A stretch of DNA of 64,000 bases from Bactericera cockerelli (Eukaryota; Arthropoda; Insecta; Hemiptera; Triozidae), in NCBI GenBank assembly GCA_024516035.1, contig CM044960.1, positions 12,856,818 to 12,920,817 of the forward strand. Reading direction: 5' to 3'. Each line of letters begins with the position of its first letter. Position 1 is the stretch's first letter. The notes beneath the pieces were generated by a model. The model saw nothing but the letters and a program-made list of their open reading frames with translations. It was not told the origin of the DNA and made no database searches. Of this stretch, positions 44,349 to 54,731 are shown piece after piece. Made by a program: the position numbers and the translations under genes.

Positions 44349-45129
44349 TATTGAAATATTTTCTGGATAAGGCGTGAAACAGGTTTGATAGATTCATAGT
44401 TATAGTAAGTAGAGCCCATTTTATATTTATTTTATCTCCATCAATTTTCTTTTTAAATTGAATACAATGAATAATTCTAAGAAATGAATAAATAAAACAC
44501 GAGTTAATCAATGCCAATATATTAAGCAGGTAAATAATCAAAGTCTTTCATTTAATAAGTAGTAAGTAAAGACGACTACCACAAATTTAAATAACCATCT
44601 TTCTATAAATAAATCTAAGAATTCAACTATTGAGCATCTTAATGAAATGCAAAATACAAACGTCAATAAAATATCTAGGAAATGCGTAAAAATAATGGAT
44701 AGGAGTTTGGTGATAAAATTGAAATATACACCAATATTAAATAAACTATTTATATAAATAAAGATTTTATTACGAACTCAATTTATCTTCTTGGTCATAT
44801 TGGACAATTATGAATCAATGCATACTAAAACAAATTCATCATGGATATCTTTGATTACTGTAACGTTGATTATTTTAATGTTGTTCTATACAGGGTTTCT
44901 TATTCTAGTTGTTCCTTAGCAGGTCTTGAATAATGTGCTAGTTTTTTTTCTCAAGCAATCAAGATATCTTGTGCGGGTAATTTTGAACTGCATATAAAAT
45001 GGTAATATTCTTTGGTTAAGTAAAGAAAAAAAAATATCAAGTTATTTCATAGATAATATTGTGTTCTATTACATTGAATGAGATTTGATCATTTTCGTAG
45101 TCTTTGGTGGCTACCATTTGTTCAGTGTT
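44349..45129. other. Non-coding stretch downstream of the SETD3-like gene
   Basis: AT-rich. A solo TACAGGGTTTCTTATTCTAG at 44889-44908 resembles a mariner-type end. No poly(A) site can be assigned confidently. Confidence 0.4.
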
Positions 45130-46200
45130 GTGTAGTATCAGCTTGTGTTCAGCTGCTGTATGAAATGTTGTGTACTATCAGCTTGTGTTCAGCTGCTGTA
45201 TAAAGTGTTGTGTAGTATCAGCTTGTGTTCAGCTGCTGTATAAAGTGTTGGGTAGTATCAGCAAGTGTTCAGCTGCTGTATGAAGTGTTGGGTAGTATCA
45301 GCTTGTGTTCAGTTGCTGTATGAAGTGTTGTGTAGTATCAGCTGCTGTATGAAGTGTTGTGTAGTATCAGCTGCTGTATGAAGTGTTGTGTAGTATCAGC
45401 TTGTGTTCAGTTGCTGTATGAAGTGTTGTGTAGTATCAGCTTGTGTTCAGCTGCTGTATGAAGTGTTGTGTAGTATCAGCTAGTGTTCAGTTGCTGTATG
45501 AAGTGTTGTGTAGTATCAGCTGCTGTATGAAGTGTTGTGTAGTATCAGCTTGTGTTCAGTTGCTGTATGGAGTGTTGTGTAGTATCAGCTTGTGTTCAGC
45601 TGCTGTATGAAGTGTTGTGTAGTATCAGCTAGTGTTCAGCTGCTCTCTGAAGTTTTGTATAGGTATCAGCTTGTGTTCAGCTGCTGTATGAAGTGTTGGG
45701 TAGTATCAGCTAGTGTTCAGCTGCTCTCTGAAGTTTTGTATAGGTATCAGCTTGTGTTCATCTACTGTATGAAGTGTTGTGTAGTATAAGCTTGTGTTCA
45801 GTTGCTGTATGAAGTGTTGTGTAGTATCAGCTGCTGTATGAAGTGTTTTGTAGTATCAGCTTGTGTTCAGCTGCTGCATGATACATGTGTTTAGATTATT
45901 TTGTTCAGCTCCTTTATGAAAGCCAAGGTGTTCTGTAGTATCAGCTTGTGTTCAGCTGCTGCATGATACATGTTTTTATATTATTTTGTTCAGCTCCTTT
46001 ATGAAAGCCAAGGTGTTCTGTAGTATCAGCTTGTGTTCAGCTGCTGCATGATACATGTGTTTAGATTATTTTGTTCAGCTCCTTTATGAAAGCCAAGGTG
46101 TTCTGTAGTATCAGCTTGTGTTCAGCTGCTGCATGATACATGTTTTTATATTATTTTGTTCAGCTCCTTTATGAAAGCTAAGGTGTTCTGTAGTATCAGC
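45130..46200 (-). repeat. Minisatellite seeded from the last SETD3-like coding exon
   Basis: Most units are 40 bp (GTAGTATCAGCTTGTGTTCA + GCTGCTGTATGAAGTGTTGT, plus strand), with ~29-bp deleted variants. The last part consists of 85-bp units with the phrase GTAGTATCAGCTTGTG at 45850, 45935, 46020 and 46105. The next phrase in register, at 46190, lies inside the last coding exon (codons KLILQNT). The array thus contains repeated pieces of the 3' coding end, stop codon and 3' flank. Confidence 0.92.
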
Positions 46201-46277
46201 TTCTCAGAGAGGCAGAGTTGCACTGCCATGGCCGCATAGGGGGACAAGTTCGAGTCTTTCAGTCTTTCCTGGTCACT
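46146..46277 (-). CDS. SETD3-like terminal coding exon
   Basis: Acceptor TTTCTTTCAG|AGT. Encodes SDQERLKDSNLSPYAAMAVQ then LCLSEKLILQNTLAFIKELN and stop TAA at 46146-46148 (44 codons including the stop, phase 0 from the previous exon). It matches the SETD3 region LKNHDLSVRAKMAIKLRLGEKEIL. Human SETD3 continues for about 100 further, poorly conserved residues; here the frame closes soon after EKLIL. Because the exon end is itself part of a minisatellite, the C-terminus may have been rewritten by array expansion. Confidence 0.85.
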   Translation of the reverse strand, partial: SDQERLKDSNLSPYAAMAVQLCLSEKLILQNTLAFIKELNKII

Positions 46278-46384
46278 CTGAAAGAAAGAGAATTGTCACG
46301 TTCATTTCTAGAGAACTTGGTTTAGATAATTTGCTCTACATGATAAGTGTAAACGAATTTTACTTGTTAATCAATTTTAATAAT

Positions 46385-46705
46385 TATAAAGTTATCATAT
46401 TTGTGTTAATCAGTCTTACTGCTTAAGAGTTATCATTTGTGGTAATCACTTTCGCGATATCACAACTACTTATTATTATTATTAAACATGTTGGATCAAG
46501 TTTTATTTACAATAAAGTAGGTACATAGAATATTTACATAGAAATTTAAATAAAACAAAACTTGATCAAGGGCGGTGTTAATGCCAACGGCATTCTCTTC
46601 CACACCACCCTTCAAACTCGCTTTACTAAATCTACGCTGAAACCGGGACTTGAACCACCGACCTAAAGGTTACAAGTCCGCTGCCTTATCGATCAAGCCA
46701 CTGAG
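46385..46705 (-). mobile_element. tRNA-headed SINE (GACCTCAGTAGCTTGAT family) split by a retroelement tail
   Basis: The plus strand shows AAGTTATCATATTTGTGTTA and TCGCGATATCACAACTACT before the break, and CAAACTCGCTTTACTAAATC ... GGACTTGAACCACCGACC ... AAGTCCGCTGCCTTATCG after it. The break (46465-46615) holds a GGCATTA-family retroelement 3' tail on the minus strand. It lies in the intron between SETD3-like exons 47274 and 46277. Confidence 0.8.
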
Positions 46706-46724
46706 TATTGTTTGTTATAGTAGT

Positions 46725-46825
46725 CACCGTGGCCGAGTATCACTAGGCTCGCACTCACGGTGACCTGGCTTAGAATACGAGGTGGGTAGAAATTTTTCAA
46801 CTCTGTATTTTGGATGTCCCGGGTC
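46725..46825 (+). mobile_element. tRNA-derived SINE fragment
   Basis: Head CACCGTGGCCGAGTATCACT (A-box-like), degenerate B box CTTAGAATACGAGG, then ACTCTGTATTTTGGATGTCC. The last piece also follows the tRNA-like segment of the Helitron-like family (ACTCTGTACTTTGGATG). Confidence 0.6.
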
Positions 46826-47273
46826 CCACTCATACTCCGTGAGTAAAAATGAACGGTTACTCGTATGAGTATCCTACTCGTACATGAACTAATCTTAATT
46901 ATGAACTGGCCTCAGTGCTGAGCACATTGCCTCGGGAAGATATCCTTGGAGAAGTGTTTTATATATTGTAAAAATATAACTATTGATATACTATTATTCC
47001 TCATAAAAAAACTTAATTAATCATTGTTCATCGTCGATCAGAATTGACGTCATGTTTCTTGCACATTGCATAATTAGACAATTCACGGCGCCTATACAAA
47101 CAGGACAAGCTTTACAGTTTACGCAGTAAAAAAATAAAGTATTTAAAAAATACAAATAATAATAGGGATTTACTTTCTTTTCTTAATATGCTGAACTTTT
47201 CGGAACCCGGCCCCAATTTACTGGTATTTTGGGGGGGTTCCCGCTTTGGCTACCTTTTCTATCAGTCTCTCAC
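46826..47273. other. SETD3-like intron sequence
   Basis: Contains a fragment (47190-47260, CGGAACCCGGCCCCAATTTA) of the CCTTATCC dispersed repeat family. Otherwise nothing is recognised. Confidence 0.5.
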
Positions 47274-47428
47274 CTCCACAGTGGTGGGGTAGGCGCTGAG
47301 CAGCAGCTTGATCCGGGTAGCCAGGTACTCTCTGGTCTTGGTCTCGTTGTAGTCATCCACCCGCCCGGGGAACTCCAGCAGACTCTGTAGCTCCTCCTCC
47401 CTCCTCTCCAGGTGAGAAGCCACTTGTT
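47274..47428 (-). CDS. SETD3-like exon (Rubisco-LSMT-type domain)
   Basis: Acceptor TGTCTCCCCAG|AA, donor GAG|GTGAGA. With the G from the previous exon it reads EQVASHLERREEELQSLLEF, then NETKTREYLATRIKLLLSAY and PTTVE. This matches SETD3 EEELKEHL... and LWTFLEDRASLLLKTYKTTIEE. Phase is 1 in and 0 out. The first 14 nt of this exon plus its 3' splice site are the seed of the adjacent 48-bp array. Confidence 0.92.
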
Positions 47429-48552
47429 CTGGGGAGACAAATGTGATCGGATGAATATGACAAGAAGCTACTTGTTCTGGGGAGACAATAATAATAATAT
47501 CACCTTATTTATACTGCCCGAATAGGACAGTTAAAGTCCCAATATTCCAGCAGTAAGCTCAAGACACATTATTATGTGGTAAAAATCCCAAATGGGGGAA
47601 TAACTTGTCATGTCCCGGCTAGGTTTCGAACCCACGACTTCTGGAATCTCTGGATTCACAGAGTGCCGCCTTTACCACTGAGCTACCGGAACAGACAATT
47701 CATCCGATCACAATAATGTGATCGGATGAATATGACAGGAAGCCACTTGTTCTGGGGAGACAAATGTGATCGGATGAATATGACAAGAAGCCACTTGTTC
47801 TGGGGAGACAATAATGTGATCGGATGAATATGACAAGAAGCCACTTGTTCTGGGGAGACAAATGTTATCGGATGAATATGACAAGAAGCCACTTGTTCTG
47901 GGGAGACAAATGTGATCGGATGAATATGACAAGAAGCCACTTGATCTGGGGAGACAACTGTGATCGGATGAATATGACAAGAAGCCACTTGTTCTGGGGA
48001 GACAAATGTGATCGCATGAATATGACAAGAAGCCACTTGTTCTGGGGAGACAAATGTGATCGGATGAATATGACAAGAAGCCACTTGTTCTGGGGAGACA
48101 AATGTGATCGGATGAATATGACAGGAAGCCACTTGTTCTGGAGAGACAACTGTGATCGGATGAATATGACAAGAAGCCACTTGTTCTGGGGAGACAAATG
48201 TGATCGCATGAATATGACAAGAAGCCACTTGATCTGGGGAGACAACTGTGATCGGATGAATATGACAGGAAGCCACTTGATCTGGGGAGACAACTGTGAT
48301 CGGATGAATATGACAAGAAACCACTTGTTCTGGGGAGACAAGTGTGATCGGATGAGTATGACAAGAAGCCACTTGTTCTGGGGAGACAAATGTGATCGGA
48401 TGAGTATGACAAGAAACCACTTGTTCTGGGGAGACAAATGTGATCGGATGAATATGACAAGAAGCCACTTGTTTTGGGAAGACAATAATGTGATCGGATG
48501 AATATGACAAGAAGCCACTTGTTCTGAGGAGACAATAATGTGATCGGATGAA
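47415..48552 (-). repeat. 48-bp minisatellite of tandem 3' splice sites
   Basis: Unit (minus strand): CATTTGTCTCCCCAG|AACAAGTGGCTTCT followed by TGTCATATTCATCCGATCA. Each unit carries a 3' splice site identical or near-identical to the genuine one at 47428/47429 plus the first 14 exon bases. I count 18 extra copies upstream of the genuine junction (one at 47476 and 17 between 47746 and 48540). Some units are 50 bp, and three or so have GATC for GTTC. Because 48 is divisible by 3, several frames stay open. The long predicted proteins here are repeat artefacts unless a decoy site is used. A SINE interrupts the array at 47484-47698. Confidence 0.93.
47484..47698 (-). mobile_element. tRNA-headed SINE (GGTAGCTCAGTGG family) inside the splice-site array
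   Basis: Minus strand: TGTTCCGGTAGCTCAGTGG, B box GGGTTCGAAACCTAGCCGG, CCCCCATTTGGGATTTTTAC, and a (TTATTA) tail. AGACAAT occurs on both sides and is probably its target duplication. It was inserted after the array had formed, between the first and later units. Confidence 0.85.
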
Positions 48553-48555
48553 TAT

Positions 48556-48613
48556 AATTTTTTCATTTTCATTTCTTCTCAAATAATTTGAGAAGAAATG
48601 AAAATGAAAAATT
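48556..48613. repeat. Hairpin at the distal end of the acceptor array
   Basis: Inverted repeat with ~27-bp arms (CATTTTCATTTCTTCTCAAA and its complement), a very short loop and a one-base length difference in a T run. Confidence 0.8.
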
Positions 48614-50210
48614 ATTGATCGTTGTAAAGTAATTTTGTTTTCTTCGATTTCCAACCATTTCCCTAACATTTTTCTCAATAGTTTGACATCTAATATTTTC
48701 CTCAACTCTCAAATCCGCAATAACTTACGAGTACAAGTAGTCTAATTTTTACTTTTAGGGTGAAAATTAATAAAAATCGGACACTAAAGATAGACAGAGT
48801 TCATAGTTAAGCCTTGAGAAACACACATGTATTACGTATTACATTACATCAATTAATTCTACCCCTGCTTTTATACTAACGTCTATTTGTTTGTTTATTC
48901 ACTTATTAGTACCTTTCTCTAGGCAGGAATCTTTTTATTAGCATGCATTCTTTGTAATTAGCTTCCACGTGTGGATGAACTATTATTAATGGAAGAAATT
49001 AGAGTTAATTATTTCCTACTATTATCAACTTCATTAGAAAGGAACCAAGTCTGCAGATCCGTGTTAACTAGCAATTTTCTGGACAAAATCCAGAACCTTC
49101 GTACTTACAGACCTCCAACCAGGAATATCTCTCACAATTAGATAATAGAGAACAACTATATTCCAGGTAGTTGAGAGTTCATTCATTCTGAAGATTTGCA
49201 TAAAAAATTCAATTCAGGATAAGAGAAGATTATCTAGATGTAATTTTATAGATACATTCACAATAGTGTACATGTAGTAATTGTAGTACACTATACATTC
49301 AAACCCAAGTTGTGGGCACAAATCCATTAAAAAGATTTAGTAAATAATTAGAAACTCAAGAATGAAGAATCAAGACAATGAATTTTAACGGAACTTGATC
49401 AAATTTTCTTCCAGCCTCTAGTCTGCCAAAAATATTGCACTTCCTTTTTTAGTTCGCGGGTCCAATTCCCGCCCAGAGTAACATTTTGGTCCTTTTTAAC
49501 CATTCGAGATGATATAACCTCAAAAGTTTAATGTTCTTCTACCCAACCAAAAATTGTTACGTTCCTTCCAATCATAATTTAAGTATTCAGCATTCGCCCT
49601 TTCTGTTACCGGTATTTAGAGGATCCCATATTACCTGAAGAATCGGAATACGATTGTACCTGATACATTTATGTTTGGGAACATAACAATCGCATACAGT
49701 AATTATTACGAGAGAAACAATGCACTGGTTCTCACACATGTAACATACTTCCTTAATATCCTCGTTACGAAGATCATATCCTGATTGATGTTATGTATTG
49801 TTCATGTATGCACTCATGTAATTGCTACAAATGTAAGTATTCTATGCTTAAAATAATTAGGATAAAAATATATAGGTACGTTATAAATTGTACGAATAAG
49901 CCTGATTTAGTGTCCCGATATTTTTTGTAAACTTCCGTTTTTATATTTCCCCGTTATTTTTTCTTTTGTTATCTAATAGAAGGTAAAGTCATGTATTTTT
50001 TCGATACTCTTACAGATAATCTTTTACACTCAAACCCTGTATTAATACATCCATACTCAAACAAACGGTGAGCAAACACATAACGCAAACTGTAGTAGAG
50101 GTTCCTATGATAATCGTTATAGGACTAATCTCTATAGGGCCTTGGTATGTGGTGATGTGGAACAACATTCAAAAGCTTTAAGTCCGAGTGTACCTTTCGA
50201 TAAAAATCAC
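48614..50210. other. SETD3-like intron core
   Basis: AT-rich intron between the acceptor array and the donor array. At about 49440-49490, CGCGGGTCCAATTCCCGCCC looks like a tRNA B-box remnant. Nothing else is recognised. Confidence 0.45.
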
Positions 50211-50927
50211 AGGCTAGTCACTTACCCCTCGTCATGTTGAACACCCTCAGGCTAGTCACTTACCCCTCGTCATGTTGAACACCCTCAGGCTAGCCACTTA
50301 CCCCTCGTCATGTTAGTCACTTACCCCTCGTCATGTTGAACACCCTCAGGCTAGCCACTTACCCCTCGTCATGTTAGTCACTTACCCCTCGTCATGTTGA
50401 ACACCCTCAGGCTAGTCACTTACCCTCGTCATGTTGAACACCCTCAGACTAGTCATCCACCCCTCGTCATGTTGAACACCCTCAGGCTAGCCACTTACCC
50501 CTCGTCATGTTAGTCACTTACCCCTCGTCATGTTGAACACCCTCAGGCTAGCCACTTACCCCTCGTCATGTTGAACACCCTCAGGCTAGTCACTTACCCC
50601 TCGTCATGTTGAACACCCTCAGGCTAGTCACTTACCCCTCGTCATGTTGAACACCCTCAGGCTAGTCACTTACCCCTCGTCATGTTGAACACCCTCAGGC
50701 TAGTCACTTACCCCTCGTCATGTTGAACACCCTCAGGCTAGTCACTTACCCCTCGTCATGTTGAACACCCTCAGGCTAGTCACTTACCCCTCGTCATGTT
50801 GAACACCCTCAGGCTAGTCACTTACCCCTCGTCATGTTGAACACCCTCAGGCTAGTCACTTACCCCTCGTCATGTTGAACACCCTCAGGCTAGTCACTTA
50901 CCCCTCGTCATGTTGAACACCCTCAGG
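50211..50927 (-). repeat. 38-bp minisatellite of tandem 5' splice sites
   Basis: Unit (minus strand): the last ~26 exon bases (CTGAGGGTGTTCAAC + ATGACGAGGG), the 5' splice site GTAAGTGA, and CTAGC. I count 20 donor-like copies including the genuine one (GT at 50901-50900). At least three shortened 21-bp units (GTCATGTTAGTCACTTACCC, plus strand) recur as part of a higher-order unit. One copy has an altered donor (GTGGAT) and one lacks a G. Reading past the genuine donor meets TGA within three codons (R-G-K-stop). Confidence 0.94.
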
Positions 50928-51232
50928 AACGCCAGCAAGGGCCCCTCGACGCCGCAGTCCGGCGCGCGGCTCAGAATGAAATCGGCGGTGGCCGAAATCC
51001 GGAGTCTATTCAGAAGCCGGATGCGAGACTCATAGGCTGGATCGGATTTGGAGATCCCCAGCAGGATCTTGACCCCGTCGTTCCCGTTGTCCGGATAGTA
51101 GAACCCGGAGTGGACCAGAAAGTCGGCGTTACGCCGGACCCCGTAGAAGATGAACACCTGTGAGCCGGCGGAGAAGTGCCGGTGAGAGAAACACTCGGAG
51201 ACGTGGTGGACTGGGTTGTAGTAGGTGAACAC
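50902..51232 (-). CDS. SETD3-like exon (SET-domain C-terminal part)
   Basis: Acceptor ATTACTCCCACCAG|GTG, donor G|GTAAGT. Encodes VFTYYNPVHHVSECFSHRHF, then GSQVFIFYGVRRNADFLVHS, GFYYPDN, VKILLGISKSDPAYESRIRL and LLAFLRVFNMTR. The IFYGxRxN stretch is the SET active-site Tyr/Arg segment (equivalent to human SETD3 Tyr312 and Arg315), and HSGF...KIxLGxSKSD is diagnostic of SETD3. Phase is 0 in and 1 out. The last ~26 bases are also the first unit of the 38-bp array. Confidence 0.96.
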
Positions 51233-51517
51233 CTGGTGGGAGTAATGCAGGGCGGAGTGCGCATGACAAATAGTTTCACTTGCAAGATTGACAGTTGAAA
51301 AAAGTTTTTTTTTAGTAGGTTTGTCGAACTTGAGTTACTGCTTCAGCACTATTCCATGAAGAGCACACTCTCAAAAACTTGTAGAACACAGAGGACTTGA
51401 AAAAAATGTCCAATGATCCGAATATGGTAATGATGTCAGTAAATTCGTTAAGAAAAAAAAATCCTTTCTTTCTTCTATCTCTTACATTAATTTTAGTTAG
51501 GCTTTCAAAAGGGTTGG

Positions 51518-51690
51518 GTGGAAGAGATTGCCACAGGCAATAACCCCGCCCTTAAGGTAGGACATTAGTGTTATTTTCTTTTTTACTTATTTATTTTGTC
51601 ATTTGTTTGTTTTTTCTTAATTTTATACTGTTAACATTGTACTTTTTTCTCCTAATAAAGCATAATATAATAATAATAATGTAAATTATT
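51518..51690 (+). mobile_element. Retroelement 3' tail (GGCAATAACCCCGCCC family)
   Basis: GGTGGAAGAGATTGCCACAG, GCAATAACCCCGCCCTTAAG and GTAGGACATTAG, then T-rich sequence, CCTAATAAAGCATAATATAA and (TAA)n. Confidence 0.72.
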
Positions 51691-51997
51691 ATATTTTCAC
51701 AAAGAAATACTCGTACTGTGGTAGTTGTGGTACACACAGCTTGATCAATGGTGGTGATGATAATCTCCAAGTTATTCCCTTATTCACTCTCGTTCCAGTC
51801 AAACTAAGGACTTTCCGAGTAATTAGATTTGTCGGGACGTTAAAGTACGAGTTATTCACATTTGAAAAATTGATAATTGCATTACAAGTTCCTTTCATAA
51901 AGATATTATATTAGAAGGTGCGTTGAAATAGCTTCCTCATATTGCAAAAGATGATAACGCAAACTATCTTTAACTGAAAAATAATGGAATGCATATT
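51691..51997. other. SETD3-like intron sequence, nothing recognised
   Basis: AT-rich intron. Confidence 0.45.
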
Positions 51998-52125
51998 TAT
52001 CGACCTCAGTAACTTGTAATCTGGAGGTCGGTGGTTTCGAGTTCCAAGTTAGGCAAAAAAAATTGTAAAGCGAGATTGAGTAACTATGATATTACGATTG
52101 TGACTAACACAAATATGATAACTAT
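51998..52125 (+). mobile_element. tRNA-headed SINE (GACCTCAGTAGCTTGAT family), internally deleted
   Basis: CGACCTCAGTAACTTGTAAT (A-box region deleted), GGAGGTCGGTGGTTTCGAGT, and end TAACACAAATATGATAACT. Confidence 0.75.
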
Positions 52126-52880
52126 GTTTATCTAAAAAGTTCCTGAAATGACAAAACAAGAAGAGAGGATAAAGTAGAATATGAGGACTCCCAAACCACG
52201 TTAAGAAATACAATAAGTAACTACCTATGCCTTCCATCTCAAGTGGCTTTAAAAAACCATTCTACAAAGACCTAGATTCTAGGTGCTTGAACAAACATGA
52301 CTATAGTAATTATGAAACAATATTCAGAGATAGTCATTTCAGACATCATTACAGTAATTACACACAATTTATTTGGTTTTAATTTGTTGACCTCAGAAGA
52401 CTCTTGTAATTAGTATGCACTGCAAAATTATTTATGGGCTACCTGTTCAACTTTTAAGAGTGTTCTTGTCTATCTTTAAAGTAATAAATAAATCTGCACA
52501 TATGAATTAGAGTTAATAAGGAAATAAAAGAGAGTATAATCAATTATTAAATTACTTGTATGTCATCGTATCCCACCTAATAATTCTCGTAATTTATTAA
52601 TTGGTCATTGGTCACAATAGATCTACTAAAGGTCGCTGTGAAAATTAGGCCTGCTTCTCTTGTAAAACTCCATAATAAAAACAAAACCAGATCTTATTTT
52701 ATTAATTAAGAACTTGCATTAAATAAAGACAATAAAACCAAGAAATAAATTAAATTAACTGGAGATCTGCGAGTTGAAACTATACATCATACGATTTATA
52801 TTGATGTTATAGTCTAAATAAAAGATTATAACAACTTGGTAGGTATATCAAAATAATGAGTCTTGTGTCAAATTATGTTC
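52126..52880. other. SETD3-like intron sequence, nothing recognised
   Basis: AT-rich intron without recognisable repeat. Confidence 0.45.
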
Positions 52881-52882
52881 TA

Positions 52883-53065
52883 TCGCCAACTTCCGTAGTC
52901 TGAACATTACACCGCGAGTTCCAGAGGTCGTGAGTTCGATTCCAGCATGGACAGAGTTTTCACGAGAAAATTCCTGTTGTTATCTGTTACCATATGTGAA
53001 TTTAACATGTGAAGTTGGTGTTTTCGGTCTCACCTAGACTGGGCGAGATTAATGCACGCTGGTAA
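52883..53065 (+). mobile_element. tRNA-derived SINE, degenerate
   Basis: tRNA-like GCCAACTTCCGTAGTCTGAA and GGTCGTGAGTTCGATTCCAG (B box), then GACAGAGTTTTCACGAGAAA. The central piece CACCTAGACTGGGCGAGATT resembles the shared SINE central domain. Confidence 0.55.
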
Positions 53066-53379
53066 GATTTACAGGTAAGATATCACGAGTTTGACTCTCT
53101 ACAGGGAGTAGTGTCAAAACTTGCACTTTCGTGCAAATAATGAATAATTAGACATGAATGATCTATTGGTCCCAATCCTTCAATTCAGTTACCACTATTA
53201 GATACTAGAGTTAATAATTTGTCCCTCTCTCTTGGGCACCGAATTTTTTTCAACTATCTGGTTACTTACTTCCCGAGTCCATGTGTGATGTCATAGTGGT
53301 GGAAGGATTGATATGGGTGAACCCTTTGAACGCCCAGAACCATTGTTCTGGGCTCCTTTAGCGTCCAGTGTGTAGTGTA
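53066..53379. other. SETD3-like intron sequence, nothing recognised
   Basis: Short stretch before Helitron-like copy 3. Confidence 0.4.
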
Positions 53380-53892
53380 TCCCCCAAAAAACACTACGTG
53401 TAAAAATAGTCGTCAAGTGTTGGAATGATTAAAAAGAACTGATATCAGAAACGTCAATTTTCTATGTGTTGAAGGAATTATTTTTCACGTAATAAGTCTC
53501 TTGATAATTCAACCAAAATAATAGCCTCACAACAACAATACACCTTTGAGCAAACTTCGATTTGGTAATTTGAGAATTTAACCAAAAAATAGCCACACAA
53601 CAAAACAATGCTCTTGTAAGAACAATGGTTCTGTAATTATGCAACATTGTTCTTACAAGAGCATTGTTTTGTTGTGTAGCTATTTTTTGGTTAAATTCTC
53701 AAATTACCAAATCGAAGTTTGCTCAAAGGTGTATTGTTGTTGTGAGGCTATTATTTTGGTTGAATTATCAAGAGACTTATTACGTGAAAAATAATTCCTT
53801 CAACACATAGAAAATTGACGTTTTTGATATCAGTTCTTTTTAATCATTCCAACACTTGACGACTATTTTTACACGTAGTGTTTTTTGGGGGA
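53380..53892. repeat. 513-bp terminal palindrome of copy 3 (flip orientation)
   Basis: Near-perfect arms around the 19-nt centre GGTTCTGTAATTATGCAAC at 53627-53645, the same orientation as copy 1. Confidence 0.92.
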
Positions 53893-54052
53893 TATCACTA
53901 CTTTTTGATTTAGATGAAATCCTCTGATAGATGAAATAAAAAGTAATCAACAGATAAAAGAAAAAAGACTTTTATTTTAAGGTTGTTGTGATACGCAGTA
54001 ATATTATAAGACTATCATATAAAATGTTGGGTAATTTATATTGAACTAGTGC

Positions 54053-54417
54053 CGTTCTTGAGATACAGGGTCGGACGTCCTGCCTAATATCCATATATTT
54101 TGACGTATAACTCGTTAACCGTAAATTCCAGAAAAATGAAGTCTGTTGATAATAACTCCTTGTGGTAAAACCTTACGAACAAGTTAAAACTTGATTTGTT
54201 TTTTCGATAATTTTTTTTTTGTTCGTCCGGCTGGCTGACGAAACCGACCAGAAACTAACATCAAGAGTGTATGTCGAGTTATAACTTGTTCGACAGGTCT
54301 TGCCATAAGGAGTTCTTATCGACAAATTTCATTTTTCTATAATTTACGGTTAACAAGTTATACGTCAAAATATATGGATACGCAGGACGTCTGACCCTGT
54401 ATCTCAAGAACGGCAAG
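54053..54417. repeat. Inner inverted repeat of copy 3
   Basis: Arms begin GCCGTTCTTGAGATACAGGG and end with CCCTGTATCTCAAGAACGGC; they also contain TTGACGTATAACTCGTTAAC and its complement. It could be a MITE captured before the family amplified, because copy 4 has the same structure at 60761-61125. Confidence 0.82.
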
Positions 54418-54731
54418 TCGTGACTCACTGAAATTTGTTGTAATGAAATTCTCTCAATGACACCTTTAGACAATATTCCACAAGACACACCATTCTATTT
54501 AAGATTTTGAAGTTGGTCCATTTCCAGCCTGACTGGGGCTGTGTAGATATACAGGTTTTAGCGTTTTTTGATATTTTGAGTCGTTTTCGAGAAACCCAGG
54601 CTTGGGCGAGACTTTATGGATGCCCTGTATTTGTAGGTAGTTATTTGTAAATTTTGAATGAGATCTACGTAATTTACGATTCAAAATACAAAAGTATTGA
54701 TCCAAATAAATGCTTTATTTAGACTGTCAGT

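Noticed and set aside
47683..48705. Long overlapping open frames (up to 340 codons) on both strands
   Set aside because: They run through the 48-bp minisatellite, whose unit length is a multiple of three, so any stop-free unit stays open in several frames. There is no family resemblance outside the repeat.
45130..50927. CRISPR-like array
   Set aside because: The repeats are contiguous tandem units without unique spacers, in a eukaryotic gene.
51010..51285. Ser/Thr-rich minus-strand frame overlapping the SETD3-like exon
   Set aside because: It is a shadow of the genuine exon in another frame; the SETD3 motifs are in the 50902-51232 frame.
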